Positions 32,931 to 44,269 of a stretch of DNA of 64,000 bases are shown piece after piece. The notes under the pieces are model-generated. The model had not been told where the DNA came from. It did no database searches and saw only the letters and a list, made by a program, of their open reading frames with translations. This DNA comes from Kingdonia uniflora (taxonomy: Eukaryota > Streptophyta > Magnoliopsida > Ranunculales > Circaeasteraceae). Position 1 is the first letter of the stretch. The number at the start of each line of letters is the position of its first letter. The translations under genes were made by a program, and so were the position numbers. The DNA lies in assembly GCA_014058105.1 (NCBI GenBank), contig JACGCM010002657.1, positions 1 through 64,000 on the forward strand, given 5' to 3'.

Positions 32931-34279
32931 TCACAAATCAATTTTTGATCCATCTCCAATAAGCCACCCACTATTCTTATCAATCTCAGGCAAAGCCCAT
33001 TTTATTCTAGACCAGATTGAAAACCCCATAGTAACATTGTATATGCTTCCAGCTTTGGAAATGAATTTTGCTCTCATAAATAAATCCCAAGTATCCTTGC
33101 CATTAAGAAAATTTCGAGAGAGCTTCAAAAGAAGAGATAAGTTGACCTCCCTTAGTTTCCTTATGGCCATACCCCCTTCACTCACAGGCTTACAGGTTTT
33201 TTCCCATGAGCCTGTACATGCCTTTCTTGTATCTGGATTGCTAGACCAAAGGAACTTTCTCAAGATCCTTTCTCCTTCTTTGATCAGACTGAAAGGCCAT
33301 TTGTACATGCCGATATTGTAAATAGAGAGACTGCTAAGAACAAAATTAATCAGAACCAATCTACCTTGCATAGATAACATGTTATTAGCCCAGCTAGAAG
33401 CTCTTTTTATAATCTTGTCAACCATAAGCATAATTGTACTTCTGGTAACTCATCCCTGGACTAAGGGAATGCCAAGATACTTCTCAGGTAAGTGTCGTTC
33501 CATGAATGGGGACAAAAGACCTTAGTCTTTTGTCCCCATTCATCTCTCCAAGAAACAACTTGTTCTTATCCTTGATAATGAATTGCCCAGCAGCATATTG
33601 ATACTTATCTAGCAGATTAACAATTGCTTTAAGACCTCTAATTGTCCTATTTGCAAAGATGAAAATTTCATCAGCAAATAATAAGTGTGAAGGAGCCTGA
33701 ACCCCTTTGACTATCAACATAAACTGGACAGTACCTATGTTTCTCAAAGCATACAGCCCCTTACATAAAGGTCACCCATTAATCATAATAGAGATCCATC
33801 CACTTTTAAAAATGAGCATGATCCAATTGAAGAATTTATTTGCAAAGCCCATCCTTCTAAGAACCTGAAACAAGAATTCCCAACTAAGAGTATCATAAGC
33901 TTGTGCTATATTAAGCTTAATTGCAACATTACCCCAACCCTATTCTTCCTTAGCTAATTTACCATTTTTGATGCAAGCTTAATATTGCTTTGAATATTCC
34001 TGCCATGAATAAACGCACACTATTCTGCCGAAACCACTCGATCCACCACCTCCCTTAGTCTGTTAGCCATGATTTTGGAGATGATTATGGAAAAAAAATT
34101 CCTCACGCAAATAGGTGTATAGTGAAGAGGTTTTGTATCCTCCCTAGTTTTAGGAACTAGATCAATGAAATTTGAGTTCATACCCAAAGGCATGGCCTCA
34201 TCAAAACAAAAAAACAATTTCACCGCCTTAAATTAAGTCACCCTTAATAATATCCCAACATTTTCGAATAGAAAAAGCC
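32931..34279 (-). pseudogene. LINE ORF2 reverse transcriptase
   Basis: RT begins at the edge of the inserted chromovirus C: FSIRKCWDIIKGDLI is followed by NFIDLVPKTRE, the standard I-x-L-I-P-K segment. The catalytic block near 33670 reads HLLFADEIFIFANR, so the second Asp of F-A-D-D is Glu. The thumb and post-RT region (33431-32931) is the best preserved part, with IIKRASSWANNMLSMQGRLV and KKFLWS-like motifs and GGMAIRKLREVN. Frameshifts separate the parts. With F-A-D-E it would not be expected to function even if frames were intact. Confidence 0.85.
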
Positions 34280-34707
34280 TGAGTGACACAGACTAACTTA
34301 AACACAAGCTTGGTATGTGCGGCACTCAAGGCACGTGCCTCAAGAAAGCCTAATTATTCATCTCTTCAAATTGCCTTTTCAACACAACATCACATAACAT
34401 CACATAATCTGAAGGATACACAAGCACTATACAAAGGGTCTTTAAAAACATCATTTCATTCATTTATAAACAACAATTACAAAGCTTTTTATTCCTTCTT
34501 GGATGTATCGAAGTCAAGTCCTCTGCATATATAGCTACTGAGGAAATAGATAAGAACTAAAATGAAACATCAAAATTTCAGACGAAGCGTAATCCTCCTT
34601 TTGGCTAACCTAAACTTTACAGAAATAAACGAAAATTTATAGAAGACTTTATTACAACCTAAAGATACTATTTACAAAGTTTGGACTCAATCCGTTAAGG
34701 CATCACA
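34280..34707 (-). repeat. Chromovirus C 3' LTR
   Basis: On the - strand it starts TGTGATGCCTTAACGG and ends with CA at 34280-34281. A purine-rich PPT (GAGGAGGAGAGAG on -) lies immediately upstream, at 34708-34720. It is about 90 percent identical by eye to 39504-39927. Confidence 0.88.
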
Positions 34708-34841
34708 CTCTCTCCTCCTCAGCTTGGAGACGCCCTCGTTAACATCTTATTCATCTTCCACATCTGCATATTCTCTTTTCTCTCTTGCTTGGCCTCAATC
34801 TTCCTGAGTCGGACAAAAAGGGGATGAGAATCTTGGTGCTC

Positions 34842-35291
34842 CTAGCGGGCTTCTGTGTCTGGCTGATCCTTCCACTTCACTTGGTACTCGTAAACTTCCT
34901 CTTTGCTGTCTGGGTCAACATGAGTCACTCTGTGAGCAAGAACACTCTCTGGAACTTGGTTTGGGTTGACTAGCTTGAGAGGAACCTGAGGTCTAACGGT
35001 ACTTCTACTTGGATCTTCCTTATCTTGGTGGTAAGACTTTAGGGTACTGGCATGGAATACTGGATGGGTGAAGCGAAGATAGGGTGGAAATTGAAGCTTG
35101 TAGGAGACCTTTCCAACTTTGCCAATAATCGACATCGAACCGATATACTTGGGTACCAGGCCTTTCTGTACTCTGTCACTTTGGTACTTGAGGTGGAAGT
35201 TCTTGATAAGAACATGGTCTCCAACATGAAAAGGATCGGGTTGTTTCTTCTGATCGCCCCATTTCTTTATTCTGGATGACACTTTCTCCAA
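34842..35291 (-). pseudogene. Chromovirus C integrase tail with chromodomain
   Basis: The frame includes DPFHVGDHVLIKNFHL, the integrase C-terminal beta-barrel, then KYIGSMSIIGKVGKVSYKLQ (GPF/Y-like block), FHASTLKSY, and a chromodomain with VLAHRVTHVDPDSKEEVYEY followed by QVKWKDQP. Two of the three aromatic-cage positions seem present (Y and W). In chromoviruses this domain biases insertion toward modified histone H3. The frame closes before the domain end. Confidence 0.85.
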
Positions 35292-35570
35292 ATAGGCCTC
35301 GGCAATATCAGTATTTTTATGTCATTCCTTTGAAAACTGGCAGGCTCTCAAAATACTTCCTTTATAACCAGTGACCACGGTATGCGGTGTGAGGGGCTGC
35401 TATCCCAATAGTATCTCAAAGGGACTTTTGTTAGTTGATGAACTCTTCTGCATACTAAAGCAAAACTGTGCTACATCCAAGAGTTCGGCCCTGCTTTTCT
35501 TGTTCTTCCTGACGAAGTGCCGGAGATATTCTTCCAACATTGCATTGAAGCGTTCGGTCTGACCATCTGA

Positions 35571-36500
35571 TTATGGGTGGTTACTGGTTGAGAAGTTGAG
35601 AGTGGATCCCAGTAATCTGAATACTTCCCTCCAAAATTTCCCAATAAATCTCAAATCTCTATAATTGACAATGTCCTGTAGCACGCCCCAATACATAACA
35701 ATGTGCTTCACAAAGAGATACGTTGTTTTATCTCCCGTACAAATAATGGGGGCTGGAATGAACGTTGCATACTTAGAGAATCTGTCGATGATCACGAGTA
35801 TGGAACCTTATCCTTTAGTCTTTGGTAACCCAAAGATAAAGTCCAGAGAGACGCTTTTCCACGGTCGTGTTGGTACATGAAGTGGCTCAACCTATCTAAG
35901 TAGAAAGTCCTGATCCACTTTATCTTGCTGGCAAATATGACAAGTTTGCGTATAATCCATCACTTCTTTTTGATCATTAGGCCAATAATAAACTTTGTGC
36001 TACAGGGATAATGTTCTCCGCCAACCCAAATGGCATGCCTAAAGAGTGTCGTGGCACTCTTTTATCAACTCCCATCTTAGTCCTGCGAACCGAGGAACAT
36101 TAATCCGTTCTCCCTTCGTATATAAAAGACCATCTTTTAGGCAGAACTGTTTTGTATTCCCCTGTTTCACCAAATTAATGATGACCTGGGTCTGAGCATC
36201 CATCGCTAATCCATCGTAGATCCTCTCTTGGGAGGTACTAGTAATTTGAGATTCTGACTGTTCGACGAATATAGTGATGGCCATTAGTTCAGTCTTATGG
36301 CTCAACCCATCCGGTACATTGTTCATCCTCCCTAGCTTGTGTTCAAGATCTAAATTAATCTCTGCTAGAAACTCTTGCCAACGAGCCTGCTTTGATGTCA
36401 ACATCTTCTGTGTAAGGAAATGACTGGCCGCAGTATTATCGGTCCTCACTAGAACCTTCTTTCCCAATAAATAATATCGCCATACTCGTAGACAATGCAC
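35571..36500 (-). pseudogene. Chromovirus C RNase H end and integrase core
   Basis: 36500-36039 carries the RNase H C-terminal motifs KVLVRTDNTAASHFL and INLDLEHKLGRMNNVPDGLS, followed by the finger that begins FAGLRWELIKECHDT. The integrase core at 35880-35571 shows MIIDRFSKYATFIP and IVNYRDLRFIGKFW, where the usual second Asp (S-D-R-D) is present but mutated around it. It then reads LLGSTLNFSTSNHP, the start of the segment before the catalytic Glu. Stops separate these. Confidence 0.8.
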
Positions 36501-36684
36501 AATAGCTAGCAGATCCTTCTGCTTGGCTGAATATTGTCTATCTACATCATTCAGTTTTTTGCTTTCATATGCAACCTAATGCCTATCTTGTAACAACACT
36601 CCACCGATAGCATAATCAGACGCATCAGTATGTACTTTAAACGGCTTGGCAATATATCTGGCAAGCCTAAGACTGGGCTGCTCA

Positions 36685-37612
36685 TCACCATATTTTTCTA
36701 TCGTCAAAGGCTGTTTGACATTTCTTTAGCCATGACCAAGATAAGTCTCTCTTGAGAAGATATGTAAGGGGTACTGTACTTTTCAAATATCCTTTGATTA
36801 ACTTATGGTAGTAGTTCATGAAGCCAAGAAAAGAAATGCACTTCTGTAACCTCCATAGGACCCTAACGCTCCTCAAAATCGCAGACCTTTTCCATATCCA
36901 TGCGGATCTGTCCTCTGCCAATAACGTGTCCAAGAAACATAACTTGTTCCTGGGCAGACGAGCATTTCTCCAACTTGACATATAGCTGGTTCTGTCGTAA
37001 GACTTAGAATACCAGGCAAAGATATTTAAGGTGTTCATTCATTGTGTGGCTGTAGATAACAATATCAGCCAAGTACACCATCACAAACTTGTCGATATAT
37101 TTCAGGAAGAGCTTATTCATAAGAGTACATAATGTTGTAGGAGCGTTGGTCAGGCAGAATGGCATGACAAGAAATTCATATGTCCCATTCCGTGAAGAAT
37201 AGGTCATCTTTGGTTCGTCCCCGGCAATAATCCTGACTTGATAGTAACCCGATGTCAAATCAAGTTGAGAGAAGTACTTCGCTGATGTAAGCTGGTCAAA
37301 TAAGATGGCAATGAGCGGTATTGGATACTTGATCTTCACTGTTACCTAGTTCAGAGTTCGATAGTCGACACAAAATCGTAGACTTCTATCGAATTTCATC
37401 TAAAAAAAAATTGGGGCACCATATGGCGCCTTTGAGGGTTGAGTAAATCCCGATTCCAATAGTCCATTAAGTTGTTTGTGAAGTTCTGCTAGTTCAGGCG
37501 GACTCATCCTATACGGTCCATTGGCAGGAGGTTTGGTTTTAGGAACTAACTCAATCTGATGATCGATAGGCCATCGTGGAGGTAACACCTTTGGCAGTTC
37601 TTTTGGCATCAC
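36685..37612 (-). pseudogene. pol: Chromovirus C reverse transcriptase with mutated active site
   Basis: RT blocks are in order: LPPRWPIDHQIELVP and KPPANGPYRMSPPELAELHK (37612-37400), KYFSQLDLTSGYYQVRI and VMPFCLTNAPTTL (37270-37130), then VYLADIVIYS at about 37055-37084. The invariant Y-x-D-D is Y-L-A-D: the first catalytic Asp codon became Ala (residue 91 of the frame starting at 37339). The connection continues in 37038-36685 with FLGFMNYYHKLIKGYLK. Frames are broken at 37400 and 37000. Confidence 0.85.
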
Positions 37613-37735
37613 ATCTCTGAACTCTGTACGTACCTCTGAGATTTCCTATGGAATTGCATTATGATTCTAATCATCTGGCTCTAACTGTATGGTACCAAGG
37701 TAGGTCAAATCCCCTCGGTTCAGTCACTTCTCCAA

Positions 37736-38110
37736 CTAAAGAGCCAATAATATTCTACCCTCATCTCTATGCATGGACATCTGTATGATTGAGGGATTGT
37801 CACCAAAAATCCCTAATGAATTGACGAACGACATTGGCACTACTTTGTAGTAGTGAAGTAAGTCCATTTCTAAAATAATCTTGAAATTATCTAACGTCAC
37901 CGTGAGAAGGTTAACTTTTCCACTCCACTGTCCCATCTTAATTGGAACCAACTTTGCAATACCATCTATCGGCATTGTGGTAGAGTTAAAGGCTTTTATC
38001 CTGCTAGAATCTTTTTAATCAAACGCAGTCCCAAACGGTTTGTTTCCTGAATAGTGATAAAGCTATGGATAGTACCTGTATCAACCATCGCCGAAGTACT
38101 TTACCCATTA
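37736..38110 (-). pseudogene. Chromovirus C aspartic protease remnant
   Basis: The start of the domain reads VDTGTIHSFIT (D-T-G active site, near 38085). The downstream part (37975-37736) reads VNLLTVTLDNFKIILEMDLL, with the I-L-G-M-D-x-L block mutated to I-L-E-M-D-L-L. A stop lies between them. The DTG motif appears intact. Confidence 0.75.
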
Positions 38111-38234
38111 ATACTGAGGTCCACGTACATGAGTTCCTTCTTAGGCTCAGTCTCTGCCAACTAAGTGGTCACGACATTGAGCAAGTAAAGAGAACCCATA
38201 TGTGTTTCACATTTCCTTGTGCGGTGTCATTGGC

Positions 38235-39458
38235 TTAGTCTCCTTGTGATGCCATTAGAACATTCAAGGCCATCTTCTGAGGATACTGATAAGCTTTGTG
38301 ATTTCTTCCACAAAGAAAACACTTCAAGTTCCCTCGACGCCCTTGAAACCACGACGAGGAGGAAGCGCCACCATTGCTACGTGGCAGGTGGTTCTCCCTC
38401 CCAAAACTGGAACTCGAGGCACCGCCCGTACTTGCTCCACCACTTCTACTCTGGCCATGGCCTTGGCCTTGACCTTGGTCTCCCCAACTTCTAGCTTGGT
38501 ATCCCCTATTTTTGTCCATATTGCAATTATAGGAGGATCCCATTCTCTACTGTGACTGGAAACTAGACTGAGACTGAGTCGGTCAACGCACACCCTGCAT
38601 AGGAGTGTAGTAATTGATACGCTCAGTGGAGGCCATTGCAGATGCCAAATCTTGAACCCGTTGCCTTTGCAGTTCATTCGTGAACCATGGTTTTAAACCT
38701 TCTAAGAAACAGAACAACTTATCCTTTTTTGACATGTCATGGATATCCAATATTAGAGCTGAGAACCACTTTACATATTCACGGATGTTGCCTATCTGCT
38801 TTAGTTGCCTTAAACTCCTCCGAGTAATAAACTCAACATTTTCAGGTAGAAGCTGAATCTTCAACTCTTTCTTCAAGTTATCCCAAGAATTAATAGTACT
38901 GTAAATGCTCAGGATCTCAATGTACTTGGTGTGTTACCATAGTTTAGCATCACCGACGAGGTACATGGTTGCCATTGGCACCTTCACACCTTCGCTCTCA
39001 GGCCTGACTACATTGAAGTATGTCTTCATATCAAAGAGGAAGTTTTCCACCTCCTTTGCATCCCTCGCCCTCTCGTACTCCTTGGGATTAGAGACCTCGA
39101 TTTTGGGTCGTTCTATACCGCTGCCCAAGGTGCTTGTTCCCGATTCCCAACAACCTTAACTAGAAGATTCACTTTCAAAGATAGTTTAACCACCTGATCC
39201 AGAAGAATAGCCATATTCCCTTCAACCACTCCTCTAGCATAAGAGACGTTCCCCCATATGGGCCTGATAGTCTATAAACCCATCCAATCGTTCCTCCAAA
39301 GTCGTTACTTGATTGATAATCTCACTTATAGCTCGCATCATATCCTCTAATTGGTCCAAGTACATTCGGATAATCATCGGCCTCGAATTGACGGGTGGTC
39401 TTACCATTTGAGGGGCAGGGGTAGGGGCGGGGTCATGGACATTGGGACCCTCCGCCAT
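38235..39458 (-). pseudogene. gag: Chromovirus C gag
   Basis: The N-terminal frame starts at 39458 (MAEGPNVHDPAPTPAP) and has a coiled-coil stretch around DQLEDMMRAISEIINQVTTL. The capsid follows (39128-38583) with KEVENFLFDMKTYF, MYLVGDAKLW and NIREYVKWFSALILDIHDMS. The nucleocapsid (38543-38235) is Gly/Ser/Arg-rich and ends in CFLCGRNHKAYQYP, where the final Cys of the zinc knuckle is Tyr. Three frames are needed to read it. Confidence 0.82.
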
Positions 39459-39489
39459 TGCAACAAGATCACTTTCCTACTACATTGTA

Positions 39490-39501
39490 GCTCTAACACC
39501 A
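39490..39501 (-). other. Primer binding site of chromovirus C
   Basis: On the - strand TGGTGTTAGAGC starts 2 bp from the LTR end. It resembles the initiator tRNA-Met complement (TGGTATCAGAGC) with two mismatches. Confidence 0.75.
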
Positions 39502-39503
39502 AC

Positions 39504-39927
39504 TGAGATGGACCAACTTAAACACAAGCTTGGTACATGCGGCACTCAAGGCACATGCCTCAAGTAAGCCTAATTATTTGTCTCTTTCAATCATCTTTTT
39601 AACACATCATCACATAACATCACATAATCTCAAGGCAACACAAACACTATACAAAGGGTCCTTGAAAACATCATTTCATTCATTTATCAACAATAATTAC
39701 AAAGCTTTCTATTCCTTCTCGGATGTATCGGAGTCAAGTCCTCTACATATATAGCTACTAAGGAAATAGATAAGAATTAAAAGGAAATATCAAAGTTTGA
39801 GATGAAGCGGACTCCCCCTTTTGGCTAACCTAAACTCTACAGAAATAAATGAAATTTTATACAAGGCTTTATTACAACCTAAAGATACTATTTACAAAGT
39901 TTGGGCTCAATCCGCTGAGGCATCACA
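39504..39927 (-). repeat. Chromovirus C 5' LTR
   Basis: On the - strand it runs from TGTGATGCCTCAGCGG to TGGTCCATCTCA. It carries CTATATATGTAGAGGACTTG (TATA-like) near 39746. Confidence 0.88.
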
Positions 39928-41030
39928 CTGTAAATCTATCTGGCCCTGGAGAACTATCAGAGTTTAAAGAGAACACACTATTTTGATCTCCTCTCCTTCT
40001 GGAATCTTTGTCAAACCTTTATTATCTACATTTATTATAACTTGAGAAACCAGAACTAGTACACTTCCATCCATAACAGTTTGAGAGTGGCAAACTTTTA
40101 AGAATAGGAGTTAACAATGTAGCTTTGCATATCATTTTGTTCAGTGATGGTAGCTCCATTATCAGTAGTTATGGAGCTTATCATAGCCTTACTTCTCTTA
40201 TTTTTAGCCATTGTGTGTAAGTATGTTGTGTTTCTATCACCAACTTCTAGCCACTTAATTCTAGATTTTTGCCTCCATATCATCTCATTATTATTCAGAG
40301 CAACTCTTAGCTGTTGGTTTAGATCAACAATTTAGAACTAGCATGGTCATAATTCATATTACTATCCATTCCTTGTTGTAGGGTTTGAATTCAAGTATTA
40401 AGATTCACAATGTTGCTTCTGCTATTGCCAAAACTGCTCATATTCTAGCTTTTTAGACAACATTTGAGCCGCTTTAGTTTCCTTCCAAAGACAAAGATAG
40501 GGTCCCCATTTATAGGCTCATTCCAATTACTCTTCACTGTATTTAGGAAATTATTGTGCTCCACCCCCATCTTACAAAACCTGAATGGGATATTTGTAGC
40601 TTTTGCTATACTCTTATTCCATTCTAGAATAGGAGCATGATCAGAGTTGGTTCTAGGCAAAATCTTGTAGTTCCATCCAGGGAAGAAATCCAGCCAAAGA
40701 TTATTAATGGTCATTCTATCCAGCTTGCATAAAATTCTATCATTTCCCATTTGTCCAAGTATGAGAAGCCCCCATAGAAGCGATTTCAATCAGCATAGTT
40801 TTATCAATGAAAGCTTAAAATTCTTCAGAAGCCATATTAATCATCCCAAACTTTTCAATCTTATAGCAGAAGGCATAACTTTAGGTTCAATAATGCAAAG
40901 TATTTTTGGGTTATACTTAACATATTTTTAAGAGCGTTGCAGGTATTAGAGTTGCCCATCCCCTCCAGTTCCAACATAGAATACCTATCATCTATCCCTT
41001 TATTTTTGCCTCCTAGTATGTTATTTAGAC
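39928..41030 (-). pseudogene. LINE ORF2 endonuclease and linker
   Basis: The N-terminal part reads LEGMGNSNTCNALKNML, matching the W-N-x-R-G-L-G-N start of plant L1 endonucleases. The C-terminal part (40789-40445) reads GQMGNDRILCKLDRM and ends PRTNSDHAPILEW, with the conserved S-D-H-x-P catalytic motif. About 100 codons between them appear deleted. The linker toward RT (40283-40098) contains IKWLEVGDRNTTYLHTMAKN, the canonical W-x-x-x-G-D-x-N-T-x-F-F-H block. The chromovirus C insertion ends it at 39928. Confidence 0.82.
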
Positions 41031-41130
41031 ACTTTTAGCCCTGTTCATCCTAATGTTTTTCCTGTTCAATACAATCATCCACTCATTAACATAACAGGTT
41101 ATTATCAGCCATATCTTCTAGTGCTTTTTT

Positions 41131-41940
41131 TGTTGAGATTTAAAATCGAATTAAATTATGTTCGAGGTTGTTTTAGTTTGAGTTATTTTAGTTCAAGAAT
41201 TGAAGTCGGATTGAAAATGGGAATTTTCAATGTTCATTTCAAACTAGTTATGTTCGACCTGAAGTTTGAGTTGGTTAAGTTACCAAAAGTTTGAGCGGGT
41301 TAAGTTACCTAAAGATTCTAACTGGCTCTATTCGACCAAGTTCGAGTTGTTAAAGTTGAACTCGAAATAGGTCAAAGTCGTTGGAACGAAAATGGATCTC
41401 GTTCGAACGATTTTTTTGTTTTTTATGTTTGGAAACTTGAGACCGAAGAAGTCATTTGAACGAGTTTGGATGTCGTTCGAATGACATGTACGTTTTCTAG
41501 GGCTGAAACCTTTAGTCGTCAAAGTCATTCAATTGTGTTTGTGTTTTGTTCAAACGAGATGTGCATAGGTTTTCATTAAAGAGTTCTTCTGGGACGTTGA
41601 GTTTGCCTCGAGATCCATTCTACTTGCAATTAGTCCTTTAGTATATAAAGAGGACTTGGGTTATTTTTAGCAAATCTTTTCTCTATTTGTTTAATTCTAG
41701 AGACCTAGGATTTGAGAGACTCCATTACAAAGCTTGAGAAGCTTGGAGCGATGGAGTAACCTATTTGATCATAGTAAATTATTCGCGGGGCTTGATTTTT
41801 CATCCGCAAGGGTTTTCTACTTTCTTCCTCTAGGAAATTCTTGTCTTCTTTATTATTCTTGCTTTATTATTCTCTTGTTAGGCTTATTCCATATATCATT
41901 CTTGGCGTAGGAAAGAGATTAGCTACCTTGATTCTCAACA
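41131..41940 (+). repeat. Copia D 5' LTR
   Basis: It starts TGTTGAGATTT and ends ATTCTCAACA, a 7-bp inverted terminus. It contains a 25-bp repeat around 41260-41320, the TTCGAA array, a TATATAAA box (41642-41649) and a conserved leader after it. The 3' copy is shorter (679 bp) through several deletions. Confidence 0.88.
41381..41649 (+). promoter_or_regulatory. Copia D promoter: three TTCGAA dyads at 74-bp period, then TATA
   Basis: Words start at 41381/41402 (TTGGAA, TTCGAA), 41455/41476 (TTTGAA, TTCGAA) and 41529/41550 (TTCAAT, TTCAAA). Each pair is exactly 21 bp apart and pairs recur every 74 bp. The two members of a pair are inverted copies (GTCATTTGAACGA and TCGTTCGAATGAC) with an 8-nt loop. 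TATATAAA follows 87 bp after the last word. The layout is the same as in the unrelated chromovirus LTRs. Confidence 0.75.
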
Positions 41941-41942
41941 AT

Positions 41943-41953
41943 TGGTATCAAAG
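41943..41953 (+). other. Primer binding site of copia D
   Basis: TGGTATCAAAG starts 2 bp after the LTR and matches the initiator tRNA-Met-type PBS used by many plant copia elements, with one mismatch at the G of CAGAG. Confidence 0.85.
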
Positions 41954-41985
41954 TACTTATTGCAGGGCTTGTGTGGTGAAAAACT

Positions 41986-42735
41986 ATGGGCAATCAGGAG
42001 AAATTGAAGATCGCGAAGTTTAATGATTCTAATTTTGGAGTGTGGATGATGAAAATAGAAGATTACCTCTATTAGAAGGATCTTGATTTACCACTGGGTA
42101 GAGTTCAGATGAAGCCAGCAGATTACGATACTGCTAAGTGGGCATGATTGAATGTCATCTCAGATTCTACACATGATCTCCGAAGTTATGATAACGAAGG
42201 GTTTGATGGAAACTTTATCCGCTATGTACTCGGAACCGTCCGGGGAAAATAAGGTACATCTTTTACGGCGCTTGTTTACTTTGTAGATAAAAGATACTGG
42301 TAGTGTGCAAGCTCGTATCAGTGAGTTTAATACCATTCATGCTCAACTAGAATCTGTGAAAATCATGTTTACCGAGGAGGTGAGAGCGTGGGCTCTTCTA
42401 GGGTAGATGCCTGAAAGTTGGGAAGGGTTCATTACAGCTGTGAGTAATTCTTCGGGGAAGGAAGACATTAAATTTGATACTATGGTGTCTTTGAATATGA
42501 GTAAAGAAAATAAACGTAAAACATCTTAACCCTCTTCGAGCTCAAACGACAGTGTGTTGAACGTCGAAGAAAGTGGGAGGTCTTACAGAAAGGGGCCAAA
42601 ATATGGAAGGGGTCAATCACTGTCAAGAAGAAAGTCTAAGTCGTCCGGTGTGTGTTGGACTTGTGAAAAAAAGGGTCACTTCAGGCGAGATTGTAACACT
42701 TCTTCTAAGAAAGTTAATAATGAGGAGAAATAAGC
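41986..42735 (+). pseudogene. gag: Copia D gag
   Basis: It starts MGNQEKLKIAKFNDSNFGVW at 41986, the F-x-G-x-N-F-x-x-W pattern of copia gag. The zinc knuckle CWTCEKKGHFRRDC is intact at 42653-42694. Between them the frame is broken by several stops (for example after EDYLY at about 42073). The product would form the particle and bind RNA. Confidence 0.8.
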
Positions 42736-42781
42736 AATAAACATTACTAAGGAGGTTAGTTCTGATGAGGTTCTACTACTT

Positions 42782-43900
42782 TTGTGTGGCAAAGTTAATG
42801 AATCCCGGATAGTTGATTCAGGTGCTTCTTTCCATACTACTGCAAATATTGGTTTCCTAACCAATATTGTTAAAGGCGACTTCGGTACGATCTTTCGTGC
42901 AGATAAGAGTACACATAATATTACTGGAAAGCGAAATGCCAGGTTAATGTTACCTTTGAGGGCACCGTTGCTTTTACAGAATGCGCGACTTGTAGCCAAA
43001 TTGGGGTGTAACCTTATATTGGTTAACAAATTGGCGAATGATAGCAAATATGAAAGCAACTTTGGTACAACCTTTTGGAAGGTTATAAAGGGAGTTATGG
43101 TAGTAGCTCAAGGCTTAAGAAGAGGAACGTTGTATATAACGTAAAGCATAATTTCTACTATTTGTATGACCACTCAGGGGATTGATATAAGTACTTGGCA
43201 CAAACGGCTCTGTCACATGAGTGAAAAGGAGATGAAGATGATGGTAAGAAAGGGAAAGCTGGAGGATCTTGATGGTGTTGATCTTAAGTTTTGCGAATAG
43301 CATGTTCTTACGAAGCAGAAGAAGGTCAGTTTCAAAATAACTAGAAGATTAAGGAAACTGGGAAAGCTGGATCTTGTACACACAGATGTTTGGAGGCTAA
43401 CCAAGGTGTCTTCTCTTGGTGGTTCTCATTATTACATTACTTTCATTAATGATGATACTCGTAAACTATGGGTCTACTTTGTGAAAAACAAATCAGATGT
43501 GCTTGAATTAATTCAACTGGTGAAGGGCTCAAATTGAAAAAGAAATTGGTTTAAAAATGAAGTATCTCAGGCCGAATAATGGGGGCGAATACTATAGTGA
43601 CGAGTTTAAAGACTTTTGTGCTTCTAACGGGATTATAAGACAGAAGACTATTCCCGGAACACCGCAACAAAATGGTATTGCAGAACGCATGAACCGAACA
43701 ATAAATGAAATAGCAAAGAGTATGAGACTCAACGCTGGATTGCCAAAATATATTTGGGCAGATGCGGTTAGTACGACGGCGTACATGATTAACCGTGGGT
43801 CTTCAACGACTTTGGACTTTGTACTTCCTGAATAAGCATGGACCAGTAAAGAGGTAAGCCTTTCTCACTTGCATATTTTCGGTTGTAACTCATATGTGCT
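42782..43900 (+). pseudogene. Copia D protease and integrase
   Basis: The protease active site RIVDSGASFHTT (Asp at 42814) opens a 120-codon frame. Integrase follows: the HHCC finger remnant HKRLCHMSEKEM, HTDVWRLTKVSSLGGSHYY and the catalytic core in the 43557-43835 frame with RPNNGGEYYSDEF (second Asp changed to Asn in the usual S-D-N-G-G-E-Y) and TPQQNGIAERMNRTI with the catalytic Glu. The motif style fits the Tork/TNT1 group. Several stops and frameshifts are present. Confidence 0.85.
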
Positions 43901-44269
43901 TGACAATTCAGATACAATGACAAAGTTAGACGCAAAGTTGATGAAGTACATATTCATTGGATACGGTGGTGAGGAATATGGGTACCAATTTTGGGATGCG
44001 AGAATCGGAAGGTCACCCGGAGCCGTAATGCTACATTCCATGAGGAAGTTTTGTATAAAGACTTCAAAGTACCTGTGGAAAGAAATCGAATTGAAGCAGC
44101 AGAAAGTGCCGACATTGATAATGAACCCTCCCGGGAAGTTAATGGAGAAGTCATGGTTGAGTTTTATGTGCCAGATCAAGACGAGGAACCTAATGATCTA
44201 GACATTCCAAGAGTTCTGGCTAGATGCGTTAATTCCCTAAATCACTTGTAACTTACAAATGGTGGTGAG

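Larger units (their letters stand above)
34280..39927 (-). mobile_element. Ty3/gypsy chromovirus C with short LTRs
   Basis: This is a 5.65-kb element in - orientation with LTRs of 428 bp (34280-34707) and 424 bp (39504-39927), PBS at 39490-39501, PPT beside 34708, and gag, protease, RT, RNase H, integrase and chromodomain in that order. The small size, short LTRs and chromodomain suggest the Reina or Galadriel group; I cannot choose. It interrupts the LINE exactly within the GPDxFT segment of ORF2 (left flank AAAAAGCC, right flank CTGTAAATC). No 5-bp duplication is visible, which is odd for an element with two LTRs. Confidence 0.88.

Noticed and set aside
41381..41560. TTCGAA words as heat-shock elements
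   Set aside because: Heat-shock elements need GAA and TTC units separated by two bases; here TTC and GAA are directly joined and the 21-bp step does not fit the 5-bp unit rule.
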